From Bacillota bacterium (lineage in GTDB: Bacteria > Bacillota > Clostridia > Acetivibrionales > DSM-1351): a DNA stretch of 25,363 nucleotides. Location: NCBI GenBank assembly GCA_023416275.1, contig JAEZIB010000084.1, positions 1 to 25,363 on the forward strand. The letters are read 5' to 3'. Position numbers and translations under genes: made by a program. Shown piece by piece: positions 15,186 through 23,842 of the stretch (the stretch's first letter is position 1; each line of letters begins with the position of its first letter). The notes beneath the pieces are model-generated. The model was not told the origin of the DNA, did not search any database, and saw only the letters and a program-made list of their open reading frames with translations.

Positions 15186-16433
15186 ATGACAGTTTTAAAA
15201 GGTGCTGCTATTTTTGGGCAGTCAGGTGGACCAACTTCAGTAATTAATGCTAGTGCTGCCGGAGTATTCCAGGAAGCATTAAAACAAGAGGCTATAACAG
15301 CTGTATATGGTGCAGCGCACGGTATCAAGGGTATCCTTGATGAGAAATTCTATGATATGAGCAAAGAAGATTCTTATGAACTAGATTTATTAAAAACTAC
15401 TCCTTCTTCAGCTCTTGGTTCAGTTCGTTACAAGCTAAAATCAGTAGAGGAAGATGAAACTGATTATAAGAGAATTGTTGAAGTATTCAAGAAATATGAC
15501 ATCAGATATTTCTTCTACAATGGCGGAAATGACTCAATGGATACTTGTAACAAAATAAGCAAGTATATGCAGAAGGTAGGCTACGAGTGCAGAGTAATGG
15601 GAGTTCCAAAGACTATTGATAATGACCTCTTCGGAACAGACCACTGCCCTGGTTTCTCAAGTGCTGCAAAATATATTGCTACTTCAACTATGGAAGTATA
15701 TCATGATGCAAGAGTTTATAATACTGGTATGATAACAATACTAGAATGTATGGGAAGAAATGCTGGTTGGTTAACTGCTGCTACTGCATTGGCTTCATAT
15801 AAGGGACAAGGTCCTGACCTAATTTACCTACCTGAAATTGATTTTGATATGGATCAATTCTTGGCTGATTGCACAGCTATATACAAGAAGAACGGTAACT
15901 GTATCGTTGCTGTTTCAGAAGGTATCAAAGACAAAAATGGTAAATATATTTCTGAATACGGTTCAGATTTAGCTCAGCAAAAAGACTCCTTCGGACATTC
16001 TCAATTAGGTGGTCTTGCTGCTACATTAGCTAATATCGTTAAGGAAAAGACTGGCGCAAAGGTTCGTGGAATCGAGTTCAGCTTACTTCAGAGATGTGCT
16101 GCTCACTGTGGTTCTGCAAACGATGTTAATGAATCCTATATGTCAGGACAAATGGCTGTTAGATATGCTGTTGAAGGTATGACTGACAAAATGGTTGGCT
16201 TCAAGAGAGCAGAAGGTTCTGAATACAAGTGTGAAATAGCACTCTTAAACCTTACTGATGTTGCAAACACAGAAAAGAAGGTTCCAAGAGAATGGATTAA
16301 CGAAGCTGGTAACGGCTTGAATCAACAATTCATTGATTATGCACTACCATTAATTCAAGGTGAATCTGCTCCTCCAATGGAAGATGGGTTACCAAGATTT
16401 GCTAAGCTAAAGAAAGTTTTAGCAACTAAATAA
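15186..16433 (+). CDS. pfp: Pyrophosphate-dependent 6-phosphofructokinase
   Basis: 415 residues from ATG at 15186, chosen because AGGAGG lies at 15171-15176; an earlier in-frame ATG at 15099 has no ribosome site and would add 29 residues of intergenic-looking sequence. It phosphorylates fructose 6-phosphate to the 1,6-bisphosphate. Donor choice can be read from two places. ATP enzymes have GGDGS and PGTIDND; here they are GGNDS (113-117, Asp in place of the second Gly) and PKTIDND (141-147, Lys in place of Gly), the PPi-type combination. GQSGGPTSVINAS (11-23) is the substrate-loop opening. A PPi-dependent enzyme suits cellulolytic clostridia, where PPi-linked glycolysis is described. A strong terminator follows directly. 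Confidence 0.9.
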   Translation: MTVLKGAAIFGQSGGPTSVINASAAGVFQEALKQEAITAVYGAAHGIKGILDEKFYDMSKEDSYELDLLKTTPSSALGSVRYKLKSVEEDETDYKRIVEVFKKYDIRYFFYNGGNDSMDTCNKISKYMQKVGYECRVMGVPKTIDNDLFGTDHCPGFSSAAKYIATSTMEVYHDARVYNTGMITILECMGRNAGWLTAATALASYKGQGPDLIYLPEIDFDMDQFLADCTAIYKKNGNCIVAVSEGIKDKNGKYISEYGSDLAQQKDSFGHSQLGGLAATLANIVKEKTGAKVRGIEFSLLQRCAAHCGSANDVNESYMSGQMAVRYAVEGMTDKMVGFKRAEGSEYKCEIALLNLTDVANTEKKVPREWINEAGNGLNQQFIDYALPLIQGESAPPMEDGLPRFAKLKKVLATK

Positions 16434-16449
16434 TTAAGCATTAAATAAT

Positions 16450-16490
16450 AAGTCGCTAGATAAGGTTTTAACCTGTCTAGTGACTTTTTT
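16450..16490 (+). terminator. Terminator of the phosphofructokinase gene
   Basis: AAGTC-CTAGA and AGGTT pair with AACCT, TCTAG and GACTT, with small mismatches, followed by TTTTTT. A classic intrinsic terminator 16 nt after the stop. Confidence 0.9.
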
Positions 16491-16501
16491 CATTATACAA
16501 A

Positions 16502-16539
16502 AATTGACTGCTCAAGGTATACGCCTAGAGCAGCCAATT
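16502..16539 (-). terminator. Terminator of the small secreted protein gene
   Basis: AATTG-CTGCTC pairs with GAGCAG-CAATT, a 12-bp stem with one mismatch. TTTTTG follows on the minus strand. Facing terminators here isolate two convergent genes. Confidence 0.8.
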
Positions 16540-16561
16540 CTATTATGTATATTTGTTTATA

Positions 16562-17206
16562 CTATTCTACAACAATATTTGCTATATCTACACCAGAACC
16601 CGAACGGTAATCGCCATCTACTACTCTGTTTATTCCAAGATAGATAGTATAATTCACAGGTCCTTCGCTATCAGCACGTCCATCTAATGCAAAGCTATAA
16701 GGATTACTAACTGTTTCAGTAAATGTTTCATTGGTGTTAAAATTTGTATATTTTACGGTATTGTTTGTAACTTCAACTTTTATACCGCCATAAGGAGCAG
16801 CGGCACCATATTGTATTCTTTGAACTGCAGTACCCAAAGCTTGGGTTCCTGTATCATTATAGAATAACGTTAAAACGCCATCAGTAATTTCTAACTCAGC
16901 ATCATTACTTTGAGTTGAAGCATCACCGCCTCCTGCATTGTTTGTAATTGAATCTCCTATATTTACAAGATAGCCACTAGGATTTGCGCCGTAGTAAATA
17001 TAAAAAGTAGCTTTGCTTTTCGGTGCATAACCAGCTGGTCTCAAGTTAATGGTTGCAAGATAGCGTCCACTTCCTGGAGAATCCTCAACATAGGTAACAT
17101 AAGGAGCACCTACATTTGTAGAAATACTGGTTGCAAAAACAGACGAACTTGTGAATACCATAATAAACATACATGCGATTAAAATGGAAATTTTTGTTTT
17201 CTTCAT
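16562..17206 (-). CDS. Small secreted protein of unknown function
   Basis: 214 residues starting at ATG 17206 behind GGAGG. Residues 1-25 are a clear signal peptide (MKKTK, hydrophobic core, SSSVFA). The mature part is rich in Thr, Asn, Gly, Ser and Tyr with alternating hydrophobic residues (YLATINLRPAG, FYIYYGANPSG, GVLTLFYNDTG), suggesting an all-beta extracellular domain. It has no cysteine after the signal region, no dockerin, no cell-wall anchor and no transmembrane tail, so it is probably released. I do not recognise the family. It has its own promoter (17252-17280) and terminator and no partner gene. Confidence 0.75.
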   Translation of the reverse strand: MKKTKISILIACMFIMVFTSSSVFATSISTNVGAPYVTYVEDSPGSGRYLATINLRPAGYAPKSKATFYIYYGANPSGYLVNIGDSITNNAGGGDASTQSNDAELEITDGVLTLFYNDTGTQALGTAVQRIQYGAAAPYGGIKVEVTNNTVKYTNFNTNETFTETVSNPYSFALDGRADSEGPVNYTIYLGINRVVDGDYRSGSGVDIANIVVE

Positions 17207-17251
17207 AACTAATCCTCCGTTTCTTTTTTTACTTTTTTGTTTATTTTTTAC

Positions 17252-17280
17252 ATATTATCATTATTTATACTTTGAGTCAA
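17252..17280 (-). promoter_or_regulatory. Candidate promoter of the small secreted protein gene
   Basis: TTGACT (17280-17275), a 17-nt spacer and TAATAT (17257-17252) on the minus strand, about 45 nt before the ATG. The -35 matches 5 of 6, the -10 only 4 of 6. Confidence 0.5.
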
Positions 17281-17413
17281 TGCTAGTTTAATTGGTTTTG
17301 GGTTAATTTATTGTAAATCTTTATAATTTTATAAATTTTTATATATATTGTATTATGAACAAATGAATATTAGTGCATATAAAAGTCTGCAAATAAAATA
17401 TAAGATTTTACCA

Positions 17414-17443
17414 TTGACATATTAAAACGAAATCTTATATACT
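17414..17443 (+). promoter_or_regulatory. Sigma-A promoter of pflB
   Basis: Perfect TTGACA (17414-17419), an 18-nt spacer and TATACT (17438-17443). The predicted start near 17450 puts the riboswitch at the very 5' end of the mRNA, which supports both calls. Confidence 0.7.
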
Positions 17444-17466
17444 TAATACATTGAGATTGAAGAACT

Positions 17467-17535
17467 GTTATACAACTGGCGGAAGTGGAGATTACCACAT
17501 GGGAGTATAACTTTTAAAAGCCGGCCGCCTGGGCA
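17467..17535 (+). promoter_or_regulatory. ZTP riboswitch (pfl motif)
   Basis: P1 is a perfect 7-bp helix, GTTATAC (17467-17473)/GTATAAC (17505-17511). Inside are the conserved AACTGGCGGAA and the P2 hairpin GTGG (17485-17488)/CCAC (17495-17498), then CATGGGAG. The hallmark 3' part GCCGGCCGCCTGGGCA ends at 17535. This is the layout of the pfl RNA motif, which senses ZTP/ZMP and so reports a shortage of 10-formyl-tetrahydrofolate. The conserved 3' strand is also the left arm of the terminator, so ligand binding should favour read-through into pflB. Confidence 0.93.
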
Positions 17536-17558
17536 CTGATATTGCCCAGGCGGCTTTT
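17524..17558 (+). terminator. Riboswitch-controlled intrinsic terminator
   Basis: Perfect 12-bp GC-rich stem GCCGCCTGGGCA (17524-17535)/TGCCCAGGCGGC (17543-17554) with a 7-nt loop and a TTTTATTTT tail. Its left arm is the conserved 3' part of the ZTP aptamer, so the two folds exclude each other. Confidence 0.92.
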
Positions 17559-17621
17559 ATTTTGCATGTTCAAAATAAATTCCCTTGGCAAATGAAATAA
17601 TATTTTGGGGAGGCCAAAAAC

Positions 17622-19847
17622 ATGAATCTAAATATTTCTGATTTTAAGCCAGGCAAATGGCAAAATTCAATTGACGTTCAAGACTTTATTCAGACAAATT
17701 ATTCACCCTATGATGGAGATGCTAGCTTTCTTGTTAGTTCAAGCATAAAAACAAAATATCTTTGGAACACTTGCAAAAGCCTCTTGGTAGAAGAACATTT
17801 GAAAGGCGGTATTCTAGACATAGATGCTTCAACTGTATCAGGTATAACCAGCCACAAGCCCGGATATATAGATGAAGCTTATGAAGTAATTAAAGGTCTT
17901 CAAACTGATGCTCCTCTAAAAAGAGCCTTACTTCCAAATACAGGATATAGAATGTCCAAGCAAGCTTGTCAAGAGTTTGGTGTCTCACCTGTTCCTGAAA
18001 TTGATAATGCTTTCAAGAATATCAAAACACATAACGATGGCGTTTTTAGTGCATACTCAGATGAAATGCGCAAAGCAAGAAAATGTGGAATTATTACAGG
18101 CTTGCCTGATGCTTACGGAAGAGGCAGAATAATTGGTGACTACAGAAGAGTTGCTTTATACGGCATTGACATACTAGTAGAAGAGAAAAAAAAGGATTTG
18201 GCTGCTATCTCAACAGAAATGAGTGAAGAAATAATAAGGCTTAGACAAGAAGTCAGCGACCAGATAGCCTCATTGAACGATCTCGCAGCAATGGGCAGTT
18301 CCTACGGTTTTAATTTGAGACGTCCCGCTGCTAATGCATTTGAAGCTGTTCAATGGACTTATCTTGCATTTTTAGGTGCTATGAAGGAAACTAATGGTGC
18401 AGCAAATTCTTTAGGCAGACTCAATACATTTTTTGATATTTATATAGATAAAGACCTTAAAAATAACATTTTAACTGAAATAGAAGCACAGGAACTAATT
18501 GACCAGTTTGTTATAAAGCTTAGATTAGTAAGGCATTTAAGAACAAAATCATATAATGAGCTTTTTGCAGGCGATCCAGTTTGGCTAACTGAAGCATTAG
18601 GTGGAATGGGCTGTGACGGAAAACATATGGTTACAAAAACTTCCTACAGATTTCTGCAGACCCTAAATAACCTTGGTGCAGCTCCAGAGCCAAACCTAAC
18701 TATTCTATGGTCAACGAAGCTGCCTGAACACTTTAAGCAGTTCTGTGCAAAAATGTCTATAAAAACTAGTGCAATTCAGTATGAGAATGATGATTTGATG
18801 CTGCCTCTATATGGCGATGACTACGGTATAGCCTGCTGCGTATCTGCAATGGGATTAGGAAAGGATATGCAGTTTTTTGGTGCAAGATGCAATCTTGCCA
18901 AGCTTCTGTTAATATCTCTGAACGGTGGAAAAGATGAAATATCGGGCGAACAGGTTGCTCCTGAAATGGAGCCTTATGCTGGTGAATATCTTGAATATGA
19001 CAAGGTGATGAGTAATTTTTTAAAGATTCAGGATTGGCTTACAGGCCTGTATGTAAACACAATGAATATTATTCACTATATGCATGACAAATACGCATAT
19101 GAGCGGCTTATGATGGCTTTACACGATACCGATGTAAACAGGTTAATGGCCTTTGGTGTTTCAGGTCTTTCAGTATTTGTTGATTCTCTAAGTGCAATAA
19201 AACATTCAAGAGTTAAAATAATCAGAGATGAAAGAGGAATTATTACAGACTTTGAAACTGAGCTTCCATATCCACAATTCGGCAATAATGATGACAGAGT
19301 TGATAACATTGCAAAAGAAGTGGTTGAGAGCTTTTATAACAGCTTAAAGGCACATCCTACTTACCGTAATGCAACACATACACTGTCAGTATTAACAATA
19401 ACCTCAAATGTTGTATATGGGAAAAAGACAGGCTCTACACCTGATGGCAGAAAGAAAGGTGAGCCCTTTGCACCGGGAGCAAATCCTATGCACCACAGAG
19501 ATAAATCAGGAATATTGGCATTACTTAGTTCTGTTGCAAAAATTCCTTACAGCAGCTGTCGTGACGGTATTTCTCTGACTGCTTCAATCATACCTGCTGC
19601 ATTGGGCAAAGAAGAGGATACAAAAATCAAAAATCTAGCAGCTATAATTGATGGTTATATGATGAGCAACGGCCACCACATAAATGTAAATGTTCTTGAC
19701 AAAGCTACACTAGAAAACGCTATGGCTGAACCGCTTAAATACAACTCACTTACTGTAAGAGTATCGGGCTATGCAGTACACTTTATCAAATTAACCCGCG
19801 AACAGCAGCTAGAGGTAATTTCAAGAACCTTTCACGAGGCAGTGTAG
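17622..19847 (+). CDS. pflB: Pyruvate formate-lyase (formate C-acetyltransferase)
   Basis: 741 residues, full length for the family. It converts pyruvate and CoA to acetyl-CoA and formate by a glycyl-radical mechanism. The paired catalytic cysteines are C405-C406 (GIACCVSAM), and the radical site is G716 in RVSGYAVHF near the C-terminus. ATG at 17622 follows GGGGAGG. Control by the ZTP riboswitch implies that the formate is wanted for 10-formyl-tetrahydrofolate and purine synthesis as well as for fermentation. The radical must be installed by a radical-SAM activating enzyme (PflA). None follows: a bidirectional terminator lies about 120 bp downstream and the next gene is on the other strand, so the activase must be encoded elsewhere. 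Confidence 0.97.
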   Translation: MNLNISDFKPGKWQNSIDVQDFIQTNYSPYDGDASFLVSSSIKTKYLWNTCKSLLVEEHLKGGILDIDASTVSGITSHKPGYIDEAYEVIKGLQTDAPLKRALLPNTGYRMSKQACQEFGVSPVPEIDNAFKNIKTHNDGVFSAYSDEMRKARKCGIITGLPDAYGRGRIIGDYRRVALYGIDILVEEKKKDLAAISTEMSEEIIRLRQEVSDQIASLNDLAAMGSSYGFNLRRPAANAFEAVQWTYLAFLGAMKETNGAANSLGRLNTFFDIYIDKDLKNNILTEIEAQELIDQFVIKLRLVRHLRTKSYNELFAGDPVWLTEALGGMGCDGKHMVTKTSYRFLQTLNNLGAAPEPNLTILWSTKLPEHFKQFCAKMSIKTSAIQYENDDLMLPLYGDDYGIACCVSAMGLGKDMQFFGARCNLAKLLLISLNGGKDEISGEQVAPEMEPYAGEYLEYDKVMSNFLKIQDWLTGLYVNTMNIIHYMHDKYAYERLMMALHDTDVNRLMAFGVSGLSVFVDSLSAIKHSRVKIIRDERGIITDFETELPYPQFGNNDDRVDNIAKEVVESFYNSLKAHPTYRNATHTLSVLTITSNVVYGKKTGSTPDGRKKGEPFAPGANPMHHRDKSGILALLSSVAKIPYSSCRDGISLTASIIPAALGKEEDTKIKNLAAIIDGYMMSNGHHINVNVLDKATLENAMAEPLKYNSLTVRVSGYAVHFIKLTREQQLEVISRTFHEAV

Positions 19848-19964
19848 ATTATTTCGTAGTTATTTTTATAGAATGTTTAGCACATTATAAATATAAGACC
19901 AATATTTTTTGGCTGTTTTATGTAATCAGCTGTATATTCAACGGCTCACTTTATAAACACAAAA

Positions 19965-20011
19965 AAACTCCTTTTTGGTTAATAATCCAAGTATTAACTA
20001 AAGAGGAGTTT
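19965..20011. terminator. Bidirectional terminator between pflB and the propeller gene
   Basis: AAACTCCT (19965-19972) pairs with AGGAGTTT (20004-20011), and an inner helix TTAATA/TATTAA extends it. An A-run on the left and TTTAATTTTT on the right let it act on both strands. Confidence 0.8.
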
Positions 20012-20108
20012 AATTTTTATTGTTTTACCAATAAACAAGAATTTTTTGAGTGATTATATTTCTATGAATCTACATTTAGGTTGACGAATTACTAAAACCA
20101 AAGTACAT

Positions 20109-20124
20109 GAGAATCCACATTCTC
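20109..20124 (-). terminator. Small hairpin after the propeller gene
   Basis: GAGAAT/ATTCTC around a 4-nt loop, 20 nt after the stop codon on the minus strand. It lacks a proper T-run, so it is at best a weak terminator or a 3'-end stabiliser; the hairpin at 19965-20011 is the likelier stop. Confidence 0.3.
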
Positions 20125-20144
20125 AAATTAGCCTCTTGCCCCTT

Positions 20145-23100
20145 TTACTTAGCCTCCAATATAAACATTCCTACACCAGCTGCAACAATTGTCAGCTTTC
20201 CATAATGAAAAGAATTCACATCGTAGCCAATATTAGAAGGAATAACTGCATATTCCCACATATCACCATTTTTCGATACCATCGCGAAGCCAGAGCTTCC
20301 TGAGTATGATGACTGTTTGTAACCCATTGCTATATAACTTTTATTAATGCAGACTATTCTATTAATTTGAGAATTATGTACCCTGCACACATATTCCCAA
20401 TCTTTTCCGTTACTTGTTCTGTATATTTTGCCTAAATTATTTTTATAATTAACGGCCCATAATTTACCACCTGAACTAAACAATCTATTTATTGGCATTT
20501 TTGTTTTGCTGGCAGTCCATTTAAGTCCATTAGTTGATGAGTATACTGCTCCTGAATCTCTGGCTGTAGCATAATAAGTACCTTTATACCAGCAAGTAAA
20601 AAATTCATTATCCGTTTTTGCTGTAAATGACTTTTTCCAAACAAGTCCATCATCAGAAGAAAGAATTACCCCTTGGTTAGATACCAATATTGTTTTCTTT
20701 AATAAGTTACCACAGTAATTTTCATCATCAGTCTGTCCGCTAGCTCCTACAACTCCGTCACATATATATTTCCCATCTGGTACATTCTCAAGCTTTTTCC
20801 ATTTGAGACCGTCTTCTGATGTATAGACCATAGCCTTTGAAGTATCTATTAAATTACTTGTACCTCCTGCAGCAATAAACCGTTTTCCATTCCACAATAC
20901 TTTTGTTAAACGTCCATCTTTTATTGTAGTGGTTCTATCCCAATTTACACCATCCCTAGAAGTAAAGACAACACTATTATCTCCACTATCTGCAACAGCA
21001 ACAAATGTTTTCTTATTATAGCTAATTGACTTAAATATCGTGTTTTCATCGCTATTTTTTATATTTACAGGCTTGTATGTTAAAGATTTATTTATTGTAG
21101 TATCGTCTGTAGTTGTAGAAATTTTTCTTTTAAAGCTATCGTAATTAAAAGTATAGCCCAAGGCTTTAAATGTCATTTCTGCCGGCACATAGACTGAGTT
21201 TCCCTTCAGCTCTGTTTTATTGGGCATTGTTATCTTTTTCCCATTAACCAGAGCACTTGTTGAGTTTATTGTAAACTTTATATTTCTCTTTGCAATACTT
21301 GCTTGCGCTGTTTTCTTACTTTTATCATAGCTGTATTGGCAATCTATCAGATTCCCTATTGTATCGAGCGATAATAAAACAGTATTATTTCTGAATATAG
21401 GTTGCTTTAGTAGATTCATGTTTTTAACACAGCTAGGTTTATTATTATAGCGAATAGCTGTAACATCAGATGCATCTGCTATTTTGCCATTTAGAGCACC
21501 ACTAATTATTGCTCCATTCTCTGTAAACCCATAGATTTTTCCTTTAAATTCAACAAAGCACTTAACTTCATCTTGTGTACCTGAATTACCTGCACTACTC
21601 CATATTAGTCCATCTGAAGAGTATAGAATATTACCGTTATCTACACCTTTGAGCAAGTAATTCCCCATAATGCTAATTTTGCTCAGCGTTGAATAATAGC
21701 TGATTAAACCCTTATTAATGATTGTTTCAGTTTTCATATCTGAAGAAATAGCTTCTTTGCTGCCAGTTAACACAAATCTGCCTTTATAGAAAATCAAATC
21801 CGAATATCCAGTATTGCTGAGTCTAGAATTCTCTTTCCAATTAATTGCATCTGATGAAGTATATACAGTAGAGTTATAGTAACCTATTGCATAATAAGTA
21901 TTATCCTTAAAGGTCACTCCTCTGATAGGCTCTACATTAAGAATGTTCTTATCTTTTTCCTCACCATAAGCCAATGTCCACACTTTACCATCTTTAGAGG
22001 AAAGTATGGTAGAATTTTCTCCTACTGCTATGTAATTATTATTTAATTTTCTAATTGTAAGCAAATTATTTTGTGTTATCGAAGTGAGGGCAGTCCATGT
22101 ATCCCCACCTCTTGAGGTTAATATTGTACCAGTATCGCCTACAGCGATAAAACTTTCTCCGTCATAAATTATACTATTTAGTTTGTTAGTAATATTAGTA
22201 TTACTTTTAGACCAATTTTTACCATCCCTACTTCTTATTATCTGACCATCCTGCCCAACGGCTACTATGCAATTTTTATTTGTAGCAGCAGAATATATGC
22301 ATTTAAATGGCTGAAAAGCATGGCTCTTCCATATTCCGTTTTGAACGTTGTCAGAATATACAATTAGTCCATTATTACCTACGGCTACAGCCTTGCCATT
22401 GCTCTCACAAATAGCACAAAGGCTATCACTGCCAGTTATTTTATATTCAGCAGTAAACCCTTTGTCGCTCTGATAGCTGTATATTCCATCTCCAAGCTTG
22501 TATTTTTTATTACCTATGCTGAATAACTGGGTATCAAAGGTGGTTTCTGATTTTTCCCACTGTTTCAAATCAGAAGATACATATGTATATGTTTTATTTT
22601 CATTATAGCTGAGATGCGAAATATAGTACTTTCCTGAATCATAGAATAGTGTTCCTGCAGAGCCGTTTTCAGATATCGCTAATTTTCCTTTATCCCATTC
22701 AACTCCATCTTTTGAAGTATGTATTGAGAATTCTTTTATACCATAACCGTCATCATTGTAATCTCTTGAAACTGTAATTAATTTTTCTCCATCGTTTATA
22801 ATATTGCAGAATTCAGAACCAGAATAATTAACTGAGCATTGATTTAAGCAATAGTAATTTGAATTGTTTTTCCAATCTATACCATTATAAGAATATGCAA
22901 GAATTCCTAATCCTACTAATACAAAAGCTTTACCTTTTGTAATACCGCCAAATATTAGAGTATCACTGCCAAATGCTCTGTTAAAGTTATCACTCTTGAG
23001 CTTGCTCCAATGATAACCATCCTTTGAGGTAGCAATATCTCTCCCTCCAGCTACAACAAAGGTTTCGCCATTAAAAAGAACTGTTTCAAAACTTCCCTGC

Positions 23101-23387
23101 AAATCGTGGAAATCGCTTAGGTTATCTATTACTATGTTACTCCACTTTTTCAAATCCTTCGAAACTGAAATGATACCATTATCTCCAACTGCCACATACA
23201 ATCCCTTGCCGTACACCACACTGTTATAATTATATGCTACATGAGTTAGGTTAGCGTTCCAGTTAAAATTTACACTTGTGTTCTTCAAGTTACTTTCCAT
23301 AGCTACAGTGGAAATAACAGGTAACTGCAAGCATAGAAAACTCAATAGAATTAATTTTGCTATACAATTGGTAATAAACTTTTTCAT
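20145..23387 (-). CDS. Secreted beta-propeller protein with an internal copper-amine-oxidase-like stalk domain
   Basis: 1080 residues. Signal peptide 1-29. The rest is built from about 19 short repeats of the pattern [FY]-[VI]-A-V-G-x-x-G-x-I-x-x-S-x-D-G-x-x-W (for example FIAVGDTGTIL, SRDGKNWSKS, SSDGLIWSSA), each one blade of a BNR/YCF48-like propeller. About 13 repeats come before, and six after, a stalk domain of roughly 110 residues (about 650-760: LLSLDTIGNLID, VNGKKITM, GNSVYVPAEMTFKALGY) of the Cu_amine_oxidN1 type common in clostridial surface proteins. The arrangement suggests two propeller units before the stalk and one after. There is no anchor, dockerin or S-layer motif, so its retention at the surface is unknown. 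No enzyme residues are recognised; binding of a sugar or protein is a guess. ATG at 23387 follows TAGGAG. Confidence 0.8.
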   Translation of the reverse strand: MKKFITNCIAKLILLSFLCLQLPVISTVAMESNLKNTSVNFNWNANLTHVAYNYNSVVYGKGLYVAVGDNGIISVSKDLKKWSNIVIDNLSDFHDLQGSFETVLFNGETFVVAGGRDIATSKDGYHWSKLKSDNFNRAFGSDTLIFGGITKGKAFVLVGLGILAYSYNGIDWKNNSNYYCLNQCSVNYSGSEFCNIINDGEKLITVSRDYNDDGYGIKEFSIHTSKDGVEWDKGKLAISENGSAGTLFYDSGKYYISHLSYNENKTYTYVSSDLKQWEKSETTFDTQLFSIGNKKYKLGDGIYSYQSDKGFTAEYKITGSDSLCAICESNGKAVAVGNNGLIVYSDNVQNGIWKSHAFQPFKCIYSAATNKNCIVAVGQDGQIIRSRDGKNWSKSNTNITNKLNSIIYDGESFIAVGDTGTILTSRGGDTWTALTSITQNNLLTIRKLNNNYIAVGENSTILSSKDGKVWTLAYGEEKDKNILNVEPIRGVTFKDNTYYAIGYYNSTVYTSSDAINWKENSRLSNTGYSDLIFYKGRFVLTGSKEAISSDMKTETIINKGLISYYSTLSKISIMGNYLLKGVDNGNILYSSDGLIWSSAGNSGTQDEVKCFVEFKGKIYGFTENGAIISGALNGKIADASDVTAIRYNNKPSCVKNMNLLKQPIFRNNTVLLSLDTIGNLIDCQYSYDKSKKTAQASIAKRNIKFTINSTSALVNGKKITMPNKTELKGNSVYVPAEMTFKALGYTFNYDSFKRKISTTTDDTTINKSLTYKPVNIKNSDENTIFKSISYNKKTFVAVADSGDNSVVFTSRDGVNWDRTTTIKDGRLTKVLWNGKRFIAAGGTSNLIDTSKAMVYTSEDGLKWKKLENVPDGKYICDGVVGASGQTDDENYCGNLLKKTILVSNQGVILSSDDGLVWKKSFTAKTDNEFFTCWYKGTYYATARDSGAVYSSTNGLKWTASKTKMPINRLFSSGGKLWAVNYKNNLGKIYRTSNGKDWEYVCRVHNSQINRIVCINKSYIAMGYKQSSYSGSSGFAMVSKNGDMWEYAVIPSNIGYDVNSFHYGKLTIVAAGVGMFILEAK

Positions 23388-23458
23388 ATTTTACTCCTAA
23401 CTTGCCTTCATTGAAAACCATATTTAATTTTACCATATATAGCATTAATTACAATATA

Positions 23459-23728
23459 TCAGTTCGCTCTCTCTTTTATTGGTACCTTGACTATATCTCC
23501 AGGCTGTTTCCCGATTTTGGTTCTTATCTCCTTCTTTATCCCAATTATATGGCAGGGCGTTTTCATTTTAACAAGACTGCCTTCGTAAAGTTCACCATCA
23601 AAGGTAGCGATGACAGGCACTCTACCTTTCCCAAACTCAGCCTTTACATCAAAAGGTATTTCTATATATGCGCCGTCAATATCAGGCACCTTTTTTATCT
23701 CCGCTTCAAATTCATATAACTTACTCAT
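23459..23728 (-). CDS. DUF1905 family small beta-barrel protein
   Basis: 89 residues matching DUF1905: YEFEAEIKKVPDIDGAYIEIPFDV, then FGKGRVPVIATFDGELYEGS, HIIGIKKEIR and KIGKQPGDIVKV. The family is small, cytoplasmic, AbrB-like in its last strand pair (GDIVKV), and of unknown function; it is sometimes fused to a YdeI/OmpD-associated domain, which is absent here. ATG at 23728 follows AGGAGG by 12 nt, longer than usual; no better start exists because TAG lies just upstream in frame. It stops 71 bp before the propeller gene and could be read through into it. Confidence 0.75.
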   Translation of the reverse strand: MSKLYEFEAEIKKVPDIDGAYIEIPFDVKAEFGKGRVPVIATFDGELYEGSLVKMKTPCHIIGIKKEIRTKIGKQPGDIVKVPIKERAN

Positions 23729-23779
23729 CTTTTGCAGCTACCTCCTAATCTTTACTCTCATTATCTTCATGATATAAGT

Positions 23780-23817
23780 GAGACCCTCTACAATTTAATA
23801 AAATTATAGAAGGCCTC
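23780..23817 (-). terminator. Imperfect hairpin after the nitroreductase gene
   Basis: 17-nt arms (23780-23796 and 23801-23817) around a 4-nt loop pair at 14 positions. No strong T-run follows, so termination may be partial and the DUF1905 gene may be cotranscribed. Confidence 0.4.
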
Positions 23818-23842
23818 AATATCTAATAATTAATTTTAATAT

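Noticed and set aside
23402..23719. A 105-codon plus-strand frame opposite the DUF1905 gene
   Set aside because: The minus-strand frame matches a known family and has a ribosome site; the plus frame is rich in Phe, Tyr and Lys with no motif.
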